Notes under the pieces: model-generated
Databases searched by the model: none
Told to the model about the DNA's origin: nothing
Seen by the model: only the letters and a program-made list of their open reading frames with translations
Part shown: piece after piece, positions 43,626-53,595 of the stretch
How positions within the stretch are numbered: the first letter of the stretch is position 1
Layout: each line of letters opens with the position of its first letter
Translations under genes and position numbers: made by a program
NCBI RefSeq assembly: GCF_040529185.1
Contig: NZ_CP159510.1
Location: 558,001 to 622,000, forward strand
Source: Sporolactobacillus sp. Y61
Lineage (GTDB): Bacteria > Bacillota > Bacilli > Bacillales > Sporolactobacillaceae
Reading direction: 5' to 3'
Length of the DNA stretch: 64,000 nt

Positions 43626-44744
43626 AAAGGAGCCCAAATAGTGGGCTCAATAAAATGCTTTATATTTAAACCGTTAATCTCATATTTATTGTATAGTGAA
43701 CCTCACACGACTCAAGTCGTGTGCTTCTGGGAACATTGCACACTTACCTAACGTTCAGGCAGAGGTCACAACTCTTTTACCAAGGCTCGTCCCGAGCCGA
43801 AGAATATTCTTTGCTGCGTTAATATCTCTATCGTGATGATGCCCACAGCCAGGGCATGTCCAGTCCCTTATGTCTAACGTATGCTTTCCGTCATCATAAC
43901 CACATTCCGAGCATATTTGTGATGTCTTATAGGGATTGACAATGACTAATGTTTTACCACACCATGCACATTTGTATTCAAGCATCCGTCTCATTTCCCG
44001 CCAGGATTGATTAACAATTGCTCTGGATAATTTGTGATTGCGTAGAAGATTTTTTGCTTTCAAATCTTCCATGACAATGACATCATTATCTTTAACTAAT
44101 TGCACTGTAATTTTATGGAGATAGTCATTGCGTTGATTAGTCATTTTCTCATTGTATTCAGCAACCATTAATTTGGCTTTTTTATAATTTTTAAAGTCAT
44201 CAAGGCATCTGGGATTAAGTACCTTATTATGCTTATCCCATGCAATTTCTTTCTGAGCTTGCAATCTACGTCTAGCTAACCGTTTCTCCCAGTAATGTTT
44301 CTTCCTGGCTAAGATTTTGTCAAAACGAATGGTAGGGAACTTAATACCATCAGATCCAATGACTAAATCGGCAACACCCAGGTCAATACCTAATTGCCTT
44401 CCTGTTTTGTTGAATGTTTGCTTTTCATATTCAACAAGCAGCACAGCATAATATTTTCCTGTTGGTGATAGACGAACAGTTACTGATTTAATTTTTTCAG
44501 GAATTTTAATTCCTGCTTTGAATCTCATAATTCCTAATTTCGGTAATTTAACATGATGTTTATTACTCGACTTCGACAGTTGTAGGCACAATCTTTCAAG
44601 TGAGCGATTAAAAGAATCCCTTGTTCTAGGGATTTATTTAAATTATCCACATGTGCATAATAGGTCATCCAAAAGTTATCCATAGGCACACATCTGTGGA
44701 TAACTATGCTTGATGTTGAAACTCACCTGTAATATAATATAGGC

Positions 44745-46409
44745 ATGTACTTACGAAGGGTTTCTCGAAAAAATAAAGATGGTCGTACAGTAGCCTATCT
44801 GCAGCTGGCTCAAAATGAGTGGGATTCCAAGGCCAAATATGCCAAAGCAAGGGTGATTTATTCGTTCGGTCGCGAGGATCAACTGGATGTTGACGCGCTC
44901 CGTCGGCTGGTGGAAAGCATTTCAAGGTATCTCTCTCCTGAAGAAGCCCTGCGGGCTCAGTCTGAGATTGGTCAGGCGGCTGATTTTGCTTTCAAAGCAT
45001 CCAAAAGGCTGGGTGGAGTCTGGACACTGGATCAGCTCTGGAAAATGCTGAGCATGGACCAGATCATTCATGAATTATTGGCGGGTCGTAAACATGATAT
45101 CGACGTCGAACGACTCATCTTCGCTATGGTAGCCAATCGAGCTCTGGATCCAACAAGCAAGCTGGGGCTTGAGGAGTGGATACAGGATGAAGTGGCACTG
45201 CCCGGACTCAATGAGGCACATGTCCATCAGTTTTACCGTGCCATGGATTTACTCCTGGAAATGCGCAGCCAGCTGGAGGAACAGGTTTATTTTTCGACAG
45301 CGAATCTACTGAATCTTGAAGTCGACCTGATCTATTTTGATACAACCTCGTCCTACTTTGAGGTTGAGCCCCAGGAAGCTCCGGAAAAGGAAAATCTGCG
45401 AAAGCTGGGCTATTCCAAAGACAAACGTCCGGATCTGCTGCAGGTGGTCATCGGCATGGCCGTTACGAAGGAAGGCTTGCCCATCCGATGCTGGGTCTGG
45501 CCAGGTAACACGGCGGATAAAACAGTCGTTGAAGAGGCCAAAAAGGATTTAGTTGGCTGGAAGCTGGGACGGGTGATCAGTGTGATGGACCGTGGCTTTT
45601 CCACGGAGGACAATCTAACGACGCTGCAGCGTGCCGGAGGGCATTATATTGTTGGTGAGCCCATGCGTTCCGGTAAGAAAATTGTGGATGAAGCGATGTC
45701 CCGCAAGGGACGTTATCAAAAGGTTCGCAACCATCTTGAGGTTAAGGAGATTGTCGTCGGGGACGGAGAAAAGCGGCAGCGTTTTATCCTCGCCTACAAC
45801 TCAAAAGAAGCAGAGAAAGATAAGAAACAGCGGGAACGACTGGTTCGTGATTTGGAGATGGCTCTGGAAGACTTACATCAGTTGCCTGAAAAGAAGCATA
45901 CCAAAGCGGCCTGTACCCTGCGGTCACATAAGCTTTATGGTCGTTATCTTCGCCAGCTGAAGGACGGGCAGCTGAGAATTAATCGGCAGGCGCTTCGAGA
46001 TGCGGCGCGTTATGACGGGAAATACCTGATTCGAACATCGGATGACACCCTGTCCGCAGAAGAAGTGGCGCTGGGATACAAGAACCTGATGGCTGTAGAA
46101 AATGGATTCCGAACCTTAAAGTCTACACTCTGTCTTCGACCGATGTACCATCGGATCGAGGATCGGATTAAGACGCACGTTTTACTGAACTGGCTGGCTC
46201 TGCTTCTTATTCGGCTGGCGGAACTGAAGACCGGTGAAACCTGGCCAAAACTGAAACATACCATGGATCAGATGGTTCTGGGCAAATTTTCTTCAAAAAA
46301 AGGAGACTTCTATCAAAGGACGGAAATCACCGCAAAACAGCATGAAATCATTAAGGCTCTTGGGATAAAGGTCCCTCGAAAGATATGTCGAATCGACCTT
46401 AAATCCTAG
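44745..46409 (+). CDS. IS1634-family transposase
   Basis: A 554-residue DDE transposase of the IS4 superfamily. First Asp in LIYFDTTSSYFEV, second in VISVMDRGFSTEDNL, and the Glu in AVENGFRTLKSTLCLRPMYHRIEDRIKTHVL, an order and spacing typical of IS1634. The N-terminal MYLRRVSRKNKDGRTVAYLQL is also typical. The ribosome-binding site is weak. The gene is followed by a long terminator hairpin before the IS end. Confidence 0.93.
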   Translation: MYLRRVSRKNKDGRTVAYLQLAQNEWDSKAKYAKARVIYSFGREDQLDVDALRRLVESISRYLSPEEALRAQSEIGQAADFAFKASKRLGGVWTLDQLWKMLSMDQIIHELLAGRKHDIDVERLIFAMVANRALDPTSKLGLEEWIQDEVALPGLNEAHVHQFYRAMDLLLEMRSQLEEQVYFSTANLLNLEVDLIYFDTTSSYFEVEPQEAPEKENLRKLGYSKDKRPDLLQVVIGMAVTKEGLPIRCWVWPGNTADKTVVEEAKKDLVGWKLGRVISVMDRGFSTEDNLTTLQRAGGHYIVGEPMRSGKKIVDEAMSRKGRYQKVRNHLEVKEIVVGDGEKRQRFILAYNSKEAEKDKKQRERLVRDLEMALEDLHQLPEKKHTKAACTLRSHKLYGRYLRQLKDGQLRINRQALRDAARYDGKYLIRTSDDTLSAEEVALGYKNLMAVENGFRTLKSTLCLRPMYHRIEDRIKTHVLLNWLALLLIRLAELKTGETWPKLKHTMDQMVLGKFSSKKGDFYQRTEITAKQHEIIKALGIKVPRKICRIDLKS

Positions 46410-46429
46410 ATACACACATATAAAAATTA

Positions 46430-46475
46430 AAAGTCCGAAAACAGGCTACCTGTCGCCTGTTTTCGGACTTTTGTG
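46430..46475 (+). terminator. Terminator of the IS1634-like transposase
   Basis: A 16-bp stem AAGTCCGAAAACAGGC / GCCTGTTTTCGGACTT (46432-46472), with TTTTGTG after it on the plus strand and T-rich sequence on the other, lies 20 bases after the transposase stop. Confidence 0.9.
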
Positions 46476-46973
46476 TACCTAGAAACTGTCGAAGTCGAGT
46501 ATTAACTTGTTTCATGTTTTTACCTACACATTTTGATTGAAAACTTTGTTTCGGATATTTCTTTGATTTAAACTTTGGAAAACCGGTATGTTCTTTGAAA
46601 AACTTTTTATATGCTTCCACCAGATCATGATTCGTACATTGTAAACTGGTACTCTCAGCATCTTTTAACCATGGATACTCCATCTTCAAGGCTTTAAGCA
46701 TGTTATTCAATGCAAAAGCGCTAAGAAAAGAAGAGTCGGGATTGTTGTGGTATCGTTCAATCATCATGTTTAACATCTGATTCCACACAAAACGGTTATA
46801 GCCAAAGTTTAATTTAATTTTAAGTTTTTGTTCTTTGTTAGGATATATTCTTAACTTTAAACCTTTTAATACCATTGTTGTTTCACCTCTTTTCTTTAAC
46901 TATAATATATCATTATGTCATTATCTTGTAAACATTATGATTAAATATTATTATATTTATGAGGTGAAATGAT

Positions 46974-47129
46974 ATGGGTACGATAGCAAGTAACAAAACA
47001 AGAACACTATTGACCATTGAGAAAGACTTAAAGAAAGAGTTGGAACAAATAGCCGAAGAACAAAACAGATCATTTAACAATTTAGTGATTACAGTATTGA
47101 GAAGATACGCCGATTCATCTCATGGCTGA
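46974..47129 (+). CDS. Small ribbon-helix-helix protein divergent from tnpB
   Basis: 51 residues with GAGGTG 8 bases before the ATG. The pattern is TRTLLTIEKDLKKELEQIAEEQNRSFNNLVITVLRRY: one beta strand followed by two helices, as in Arc/CopG-type DNA-binding proteins. It is about 100 bases from the tnpB start, back to back. It may control tnpB expression or belong to the element; such pairs occur on IS605-type elements in Bacillota, but no function is known to me. Below usual gene-finder length limits. Confidence 0.65.
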   Translation: MGTIASNKTRTLLTIEKDLKKELEQIAEEQNRSFNNLVITVLRRYADSSHG

Positions 47130-47221
47130 AGTCACGAGTGTTCTCGGCTAATAATAAATGTATGAAATAACGCACTGTGATGCGATTTTCTGTGCATTTT
47201 TCAATAGATGGAGTACTTGGA

Positions 47222-48664
47222 ATGGTTTATCGGATAAAAACGGTTCAACTTTCAAAAGAGTCTTTCGGTCAGGAACTGGGTGTCTCCTTAAGCCCGGAAA
47301 ATAAATGGGTTCAGCTCGCGGATCAGTTGCCGTGGACCCGGATGGAGGATGTTTATCGTGTCCTTTTTCCGTCTTCACGTGGCCGAGCGTGCAAACCCTT
47401 TCGGCTTCTGTTTGGCGCCCAGCTCATTAAACAGTCCACGGGCCTTTCCGATGCTGATTTGATCAAGGCCATTCGGGATACGCCTGCTTATCAGTACTTC
47501 ATCGGTTGTCCCACGTACGTGGTCAGCCGACCCTTTGACCCTTCTGCCCTTACACATTTTCGGAAACGGATCGCCCCCATCAGTACCCAGTTGCGTCAAA
47601 TCATGGGCGCCTGGTGTAAAGACCGGCTTCAAGGCAGCGTGGGCAGCGACCGGACGACGATCCTTGATGCCACGGTCACGCCAGTCAACATTCGCTTTCC
47701 AAAGGACCATTCATTACTCAATCAGGCCCGCACCTTCCTTGAAAAGATGATTACGGAACTGGCTCATCAGCTCCACGTCCCCATGCCACGGACGTACAAA
47801 CGGGAAGCACATAAAGCGTATGTCACCTTCACCAAGAAGTCCCGTCGCACAGCTAAAGAAACGCGCCACCAAGTCAAAGCACAACTGCAATACATGCGAC
47901 GTGACTTGCGTTATGTCGAAGAGCTGCGCGCAAAAGGCGGTGAATTGACAGAGAGACAACGCAGCCGACTGACCACGATCCAGCAGCTGTTTACGCAGCA
48001 GGAGTACATGTACCGAAATAAGACCCATCGAGTGGATCATCGGATTGTCAGTCTGTCCCAGCCATACGTGCGCCCAATCAAGCACGGCAAGGCGAAACAA
48101 AACACTGAGTCTGGTCCGAAAATTGATGCCTCGATTCAAGACGGGATCATCGAAATCGAACGGGTCGATTTCAACGCATTTAATGAAAGTACCGACTTTC
48201 AAAAGGCCATTGAGCGCTATAAAGAACAGCACGATCATTACCCTGACGAAGTGTTAGCCGACAAACTGTACCGCAATCGTGAAAACATCGCGTTTGCCAA
48301 AGAGCGAGGCATTGCGATTATCGGACCCAAACTCGGGCGCAAGCCCAAGAACGTTGATGAAAAGCAACGACGCGCCGACAACGCAGCAGCACGTGACGCT
48401 GAAAATCGTCGAGGGGAAATTGAACGTCGTTTTGCTTTTATCAAGCAAAAGTGCGGTCCTGGTTTAGTACGCGCCAAAACCGCTGAAACAATTGCAGTCA
48501 CCATTGATATGGGGATCACGATAGCGAATATCGATACGGTCTTACGCCTTTTTTCTTTGGCCCTTTTACTTGTCATAAAAATCAAGGATACGTACCTGAC
48601 GATTAGCTACAAAATAGGGGAAAAGACTGATTTTTACCAGTCTGATTCAGCATCCACTAACTAA
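47222..48664 (+). CDS. IS1182/IS5-superfamily transposase
   Basis: A 480-residue DDE transposase. The N-terminal DUF772-type segment reads LLFGAQLIKQSTGLSDADLIKAIRDTPAYQYFIG, and the first catalytic Asp is in SDRTTILDATVTPVNIRFP. The second is in EVLADKLYRNRENIAFAKERGIAIIGPKLGR, and the Glu is in AENRRGEIERRFAFIKQKCGPG. The ATG at 47222 has GGAG upstream; an in-frame ATG at 47177 is possible. Clear terminal repeats of the element could not be delimited by eye. It adjoins the IS605-type element. Confidence 0.85.
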   Translation: MVYRIKTVQLSKESFGQELGVSLSPENKWVQLADQLPWTRMEDVYRVLFPSSRGRACKPFRLLFGAQLIKQSTGLSDADLIKAIRDTPAYQYFIGCPTYVVSRPFDPSALTHFRKRIAPISTQLRQIMGAWCKDRLQGSVGSDRTTILDATVTPVNIRFPKDHSLLNQARTFLEKMITELAHQLHVPMPRTYKREAHKAYVTFTKKSRRTAKETRHQVKAQLQYMRRDLRYVEELRAKGGELTERQRSRLTTIQQLFTQQEYMYRNKTHRVDHRIVSLSQPYVRPIKHGKAKQNTESGPKIDASIQDGIIEIERVDFNAFNESTDFQKAIERYKEQHDHYPDEVLADKLYRNRENIAFAKERGIAIIGPKLGRKPKNVDEKQRRADNAAARDAENRRGEIERRFAFIKQKCGPGLVRAKTAETIAVTIDMGITIANIDTVLRLFSLALLLVIKIKDTYLTISYKIGEKTDFYQSDSASTN

Positions 48665-48779
48665 TGAAACAAGAAGATAAAAATGTGAACTCGCCAGGCG
48701 CGTGATACTTCCTCCGTGATGTGAACCATCGTTTGTATTACCATTCAAGATAGAAAAACGTAAGAGGCAATGATGAACA

Positions 48780-48815
48780 TAAAAAAAATCTCCCTTTCAG
48801 GAGATTTTTTTAGAA
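48780..48815 (-). terminator. Terminator of gdhA
   Basis: AAAAAATCTCC pairs with GGAGATTTTTT around CTTTCA (48785-48811); T-run on the minus strand. It lies about 10 bases after the gdhA stop. Confidence 0.9.
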
Positions 48816-48821
48816 GATTGA

Positions 48822-50228
<1,407 letters not shown>

Positions 50229-50379
50229 TTAAAATTCATTTTATCATTCGTCAAGTCTTTACTGAAAAGTCTTTTTTTAGCCACATTTTTTTTATAAGCC
50301 TTGAATTTACACTTAGAAAATATAATGACTCATCGCTGAGCCTTCCTGTACAGATTTGAGAAAACTATCGAAAGCAGGT

Positions 50380-50765
50380 GAACAACGATAAGTCACTTTC
50401 ACCATCTTCATCCATTTGAATGGGAAGCACACTGAAACATGTCATTTCAGGCAAATCCATACACTCAATCGCAGCCTTGCCGGGCCGATCACCAGCTACG
50501 ATCAGCCGCAAGCTGAAACGTAATCAGCAGCGTGATGGCGCGTACTCGTCGGTCCATGGCGAAGCGAGCTACCGTACCCGACGGAAGGACTGTCATCCGC
50601 AGTCCCTGCTAGCCAATCGGGCACTTCATGACCGGGTACAACGGTTGATTCTCGATCAGCAATGGTCTCCTGAGCAAACTGACCAGTGGATGAAACGGGA
50701 TCATCTCTTTGGAAGATTAGCTATACGACCATTTATCGCGGGATTAAGCGGTATACACCTTCTGC
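50380..50765 (+). pseudogene. Decayed IS30-family transposase, N-terminal part only
   Basis: Traces of an IS30 transposase are spread over three frames: SHFHHLHPFEWEAH, then KSIHSIAALPGRSPATISRKLKRN (helix-turn-helix), YRTRRKDCHPQSL, RLILDQQWSPEQTDQWM, then WKISYTTIYRGIKR. At least two frameshifts separate them, and the DDE domain is missing. The fragment ends where the antisense promoter of toxin-antitoxin copy D begins. Confidence 0.7.
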
Positions 50766-50804
50766 CCGTTGCATTCTTCTTCAGGATACGGGTATAATAA
50801 GATC

Positions 50805-50965
50805 ACAGGGAACATAAAATAAAATCGCCAGTGCGTCAACGCTGACGGAATGGCAATATCCGCATAGAGCGGAACAGCGCAATAAGAATTAAACACATGA
50901 ACATGAATGGTCTGCTTCAATTATCGCCACTGCGAATGGCATATGAAGGATCATTTCTTTTTTCT
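50805..50965 (+). ncRNA. Antisense RNA antitoxin for toxin copy D
   Basis: Promoter TTGCAT (50769-50774), 18 bases, TATAAT (50793-50798). The RNA would run rightwards over the toxin 3' end. Its terminator stem is damaged in this copy (CTGCTTCA against TATGAAGGAT) although CATTTCTTTTTT is kept, so termination may be weaker. Confidence 0.55.
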
Positions 50966-51031
50966 ATCTGACAGCATGAGGACGAGCACACCAAAACTAA
51001 TCATCAGTGTGATCGCTTGAAATACTGTCAT
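50951..51031 (-). CDS. Type I toxin, holin-like small hydrophobic peptide (copy D)
   Basis: 26 residues, MTVFQAITLMISFGVLVLM plus LSDRKKK, one Lys longer than the others. GGGGGTGAAGCCG precedes the ATG. The sequestering stem differs from the other copies (CGCCCTTATAGATTGGGGGT). Promoter: extended -10 TGCTATAAT on the minus strand (TATAAT at 51098-51103). Confidence 0.68.
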   Translation of the reverse strand: MTVFQAITLMISFGVLVLMLSDRKKK

Positions 51032-51350
51032 CGGCTTCACCCCCAATCTATAAGGGCGTCGCGGTCCGCACATATGCTTCATCTATCGCCTGTGTTGATT
51101 ATAGCATGTCACTACCCAATTGGGGGACGTTCAAGGTGAAGAAAGAAAAAGTTAAAAAGAAGCCGACAGGGAATCATCCTTACCGGCTGTTTGTATACTT
51201 TTTTTCGTGTTATTTTTTAAATCTGCCCCTGCTTTAAGCCTTCACTGGGTAGATCTGACTCTCCAATTTTGGACAGTCAACTCGGTTCAAATTTGAGCGG
51301 TACAGTCCCGCCCATTGCATCTTTTACACCTTACCGGGTATAATAAAATC

Positions 51351-51500
51351 ATAGGGAACATAAAATAAAATCGTCAGTGCGTGAACACTGACGGAATAGC
51401 AATATCCGCGATAATAGCGGATGCAGCGCTAAACGAATATTTTACAGAGTGATCCGTTTCAGCCACCGCAAATGGCATATGAAACGGATTATTTCTTTCT
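51351..51500 (+). ncRNA. Antisense RNA antitoxin for toxin copy E
   Basis: Promoter TTGCAT (51315-51320), 18 bases, TATAAT (51339-51344). Terminator stem ATCCGTTTC / GAAACGGAT (51452-51490) followed by TATTTCTTTCT. About 150 bases long; it covers the toxin stop codon and 3' leader region. Confidence 0.62.
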
Positions 51501-51566
51501 GTCTGACAGCATAAGGACGAGCACGCCAAAACTAATCATTAGTGTGATCGCTTGAAATACTGTCAT
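51489..51566 (-). CDS. Type I toxin, holin-like small hydrophobic peptide (copy E)
   Basis: 25 residues, MTVFQAITLMISFGVLVLM plus LSDRKK. The leader stem CACCCTCTTGAAAGGGGGTG encloses the ribosome-binding site. -10 TATAAT at 51634-51639 (minus strand), extended with TGC. Best preserved copy of the minus-strand group. Confidence 0.72.
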   Translation of the reverse strand: MTVFQAITLMISFGVLVLMLSDRKK

Positions 51567-51930
51567 CGGCTTCACCCCCTTTCAAGAGGGTGTCACCGCA
51601 TCCGCTCATATGCTTCATCTATCGCCTGTGTTGATTATAGCATGTCTCTAATTTTGGGGAATGGATTAATGTGCTCAATTTTGAACTGGTGTAAACAACC
51701 CAAGGGGGACCCGTTCAAGGTGAAGAAGGAAAAGAAGCCAACAGGAAAATCAGCCTAACCGTCTGTTTCTATGCCCTTTTTCACCATTATTTTTCAAATC
51801 TGCCCCCGTTTTAACCCTTCGCTCGGCGGATCTGCCGGCTCTCTAATTTTCGACAGTCAACTCGGCTTAAATTTGAGCGGTGCAGTCCCGCCCATTGCAT
51901 CTTTTACACCTTACCGGGTATAATAAAAGC

Positions 51931-52080
51931 GCAGGGAACATAAAATAAAACCGCCAGTGCGTCAACACTGACGGAATGGCAATATCCGCGATAAGAGCGG
52001 ATGCAGTGCTTTAACTTAACAGCTTTTCAACCGTCCGTCTCAGCTCCTGCAAGAGCATATGAGACGGATTATTTCTTTTT
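51931..52080 (+). ncRNA. Antisense RNA antitoxin for toxin copy F
   Basis: Promoter TTGCAT (51895-51900), 18 bases, TATAAT (51919-51924). Terminator stem CCGTCTC / GAGACGG (52034-52068) followed by ATTATTTCTTTTT. The arms differ from copy E (CCGTTTC / GAAACGG) but still pair, so the stem is kept by compensating changes. Confidence 0.62.
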
Positions 52081-52146
52081 ATCTGACAGCATCAGGACGA
52101 GCACACCAAAATTGATCATCAGTGTGATCGCTTGAAATACTGGCAT
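52069..52146 (-). CDS. Type I toxin, holin-like small hydrophobic peptide (copy F)
   Basis: 25 residues, MPVFQAITLMINFGVLVLM plus LSDKKK, with substitutions T2P, S12N and R23K relative to copy E. Leader CACCCTCTTGAAAGGGGGTG is kept. -10 TATAAT at 52213-52218 on the minus strand. Confidence 0.68.
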   Translation of the reverse strand: MPVFQAITLMINFGVLVLMLSDKKK

Positions 52147-52288
52147 GGGCCCACCCCCTTTCAAGAGGGTGTCACCGCATCCGCTCATATGCTTCATCTA
52201 TTGCCTGTGTTGATTATAGCATGTCATACCTCATTTAGGTGGGTTTATCATTTTTATAAGATATGGTCACCAATTTAGTCACCAGGCA

Positions 52289-52340
52289 GCATAAATAAAA
52301 ATGCATCAAGGTCAGCCATCGATTAAAAGCCTTGATGCAT
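52289..52340 (-). terminator. Terminator-like hairpin left of the tRNA-Thr fragment
   Basis: ATGCATCAAG pairs with CTTGATGCAT (52301-52340); on the minus strand TTTTTATTTATG follows. It could end a minus-strand transcript entering from the right; no gene there is directly adjacent, since the next one is the DUF2935 gene about 480 bases away. Confidence 0.6.
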
Positions 52341-52355
52341 CAACGTTTTATGAGA

Positions 52356-52404
52356 AAGCTTCCAACTGGACTTGAGCCAGCGACCCCTTCCTTACCATGG
52401 AAGT
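52356..52404 (-). repeat. 3'-half fragment of tRNA-Thr (GGT), possible attachment site
   Basis: 49 bases match the 3' half (anticodon loop to acceptor end) of the complete tRNA-Thr at 57142-57215 with a single difference. No 5' half is present. The following 400 bases (52405-52800) contain no gene I can support; a 26-codon frame at 52675-52755 is noted only. Confidence 0.7.
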
Positions 52405-52821
52405 AAAAACCGAATATATCCTGTTAGAAACGGGTTATGTATCCTGGACTACTTCCCTGGTGAACACAACAGAAAATAGTGTAAAGTAATCGTGGCATCA
52501 AAACCAGTGATGTTATTTACAGGGATGTTGATCAGGAAAAATAACACACACGTGTGCAGTGAGTATTATTACTGATTAGGTTGATAGCGGGAATAGCTAC
52601 TTAATTTTCTCTTTAGCCATGTTAATGAGTTGATTTGAGGTTATTAGGAATTTTACACGTCTCGGGGAGTGTGGATGACCAGGGAAGCATCTGATCCACG
52701 AGCTCCGAATCCTTCAAGTCCCTATTGGGATGAGCTGTTCAAAAAAGGTACTTGAGATATCGGAAGGGATGGCGTCCATTTTTTTTAGCTGTCTGAACGA
52801 TTAACAATCTCCGAAGCGGAG

Positions 52822-53595
52822 TTATGCGATAATTCCTTCCTCTAAATTTCTCCATAGGTGGTGGGCTTCTCTGGCAACATGTTCCAATATGTTTCGCGGT
52901 GCAGTAGTAATAGCCGCGCACTGCTTGATCAGAGCATCTAATTCTAATTTAAATGCTTCTAAATCCCTTGCTTCATTAATGACTATTTGCCTGAAAGTAT
53001 TTAAAACTGGCAGCATCTCAGTGCGTGGTTTTCGTACTATTGTTCTGAGTGCGTTTGCCTGGAGAAAAAGTCGCTCAAACTTTTGTGTCATTCCCCTTAC
53101 CTTATCTTGCAGGTCATAATTTGTTGGATCTAAATAATGCTGAACAAAAGCAAGATGATCAGCCATTTGTCTCAACCAAAACGTACTTTCATGGATGACC
53201 GAATCCGCTACAAACACTTGACCGCCACTTTGTATTAACCCAAATACTTTCTGGGACTCCTCGGCTTCTCGTATCATATGATCCATAAGTGCTACTGGCG
53301 TTGAAACAATCAAGTCACAGTGTAAAGCCTTATTCATGCCAAGCATAAGGAAATGACGAAATTCACTTATCGCTTGTTGCGATTCATTAATTAAAATACC
53401 CAAATCCCCCTGTTTCTCTTCCGCCCTCTGCCATATCCCTCCCAAACTCTGAACCATACTCTGATTTGCACGTGCTAATTCCAATTCATGATGACTTATT
53501 TCCCTGTCAAAAAATTGACCATGCTCTAAATTACTTCGCAACCAGAAGGCTACTATCCCATATGCATCCCTTTCGTAGTTATCCGTATATCCCAT
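52822..53595 (-). CDS. DUF2935 family protein
   Basis: A 257-residue, mostly helical protein with two similar halves. Each begins with a pattern FWLRSNLEHGQFFDREI and FWLRQMADHLAFVQHYLDP, the mark of the DUF2935 family in spore-forming bacilli. The His and Glu residues in the first helices of each half could form a four-helix metal site. No activity is known. The ATG at 53595 (MGYTDNYERD) has AGAGGTG 5 bases upstream. It lies between tRNA-Thr fragments and may be cargo of a lost integrative element. Confidence 0.75.
   Translation of the reverse strand: MGYTDNYERDAYGIVAFWLRSNLEHGQFFDREISHHELELARANQSMVQSLGGIWQRAEEKQGDLGILINESQQAISEFRHFLMLGMNKALHCDLIVSTPVALMDHMIREAEESQKVFGLIQSGGQVFVADSVIHESTFWLRQMADHLAFVQHYLDPTNYDLQDKVRGMTQKFERLFLQANALRTIVRKPRTEMLPVLNTFRQIVINEARDLEAFKLELDALIKQCAAITTAPRNILEHVAREAHHLWRNLEEGIIA

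Larger units (their letters stand above)
44566..46499 (+). mobile_element. IS1634-family element, complete, 1934 bp, inside tnpB
   Basis: Ends are inverted repeats beginning CTCGACTTCGACAGTT, followed by further matching positions (TAGG..CAC). It is flanked by the 5-bp direct repeat TATTA (44561-44565 and 46500-46504), a duplication length usual for IS1634 relatives. One transposase gene and a terminator fill it. It looks intact. Confidence 0.9.
43755..46875 (-). pseudogene. tnpB: tnpB (RNA-guided nuclease of IS605 type), split by an IS
   Basis: The N-terminal piece (46875 to about 46500) reads MVLKGLKLRIYPNKEQ...FGYNRFVWNQML and ends ...SFQSKCVGKNMKQVN. The C-terminal piece (44565 to 43755) continues KHHVKLPKLGIMRFK, then has the RuvC residues: Asp in QLGIDLGVADL, Glu in VIVMEDLKAKNL, Asp in HHHDRDINAAKNIL. 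It also has the four-Cys zinc finger CAWCGK / CSECGY plus CPGCG. Removing the IS and one copy of its 5-bp target repeat joins both pieces in frame, so tnpB was intact before the insertion. As it stands it cannot make full protein. Confidence 0.92.
43700..47150 (-). mobile_element. IS200/IS605-type (tnpB-only) element, interrupted by another IS
   Basis: The unit consists of tnpB on the minus strand and a small ribbon-helix-helix gene divergent from it. No tnpA is visible. The tnpB 3' side is followed at 43703-43724 by the perfect hairpin ACACGACT / AGTCGTGT, the sort of subterminal stem found at right ends of this family and in the guide (omega) RNA that overlaps the tnpB 3' end. Exact ends were not determined; the far end lies near 47130-47150. 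A 1.93-kb IS sits in the middle of tnpB. Confidence 0.7.
50765..52230. repeat. Three direct tandem copies (D, E, F) of a toxin-antitoxin unit
   Basis: Units start near 50765, 51305 and 51885. Each carries, in order, the antisense promoter, the toxin terminator stem, the GCGGAT hairpin, the antisense terminator, the toxin gene on the minus strand and its promoter. A shared non-coding tail of about 200 bases follows (with GTGAAGAA.GAAAA, a CCGACAGG...CCGGCTGTTT stem, AAATCTGCCCC, and TTTTGGACAGTCAACTCGG). The single copy G at 56.5-57.0 kb shares the same head and tail. Units differ by scattered substitutions, so the duplication is not very recent. Confidence 0.75.

Noticed and set aside
52675..52755. 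26-codon plus-strand frame behind a GGGGAG
   Set aside because: Too short and composition-biased (Pro/Ser), no family pattern, inside a decayed region.
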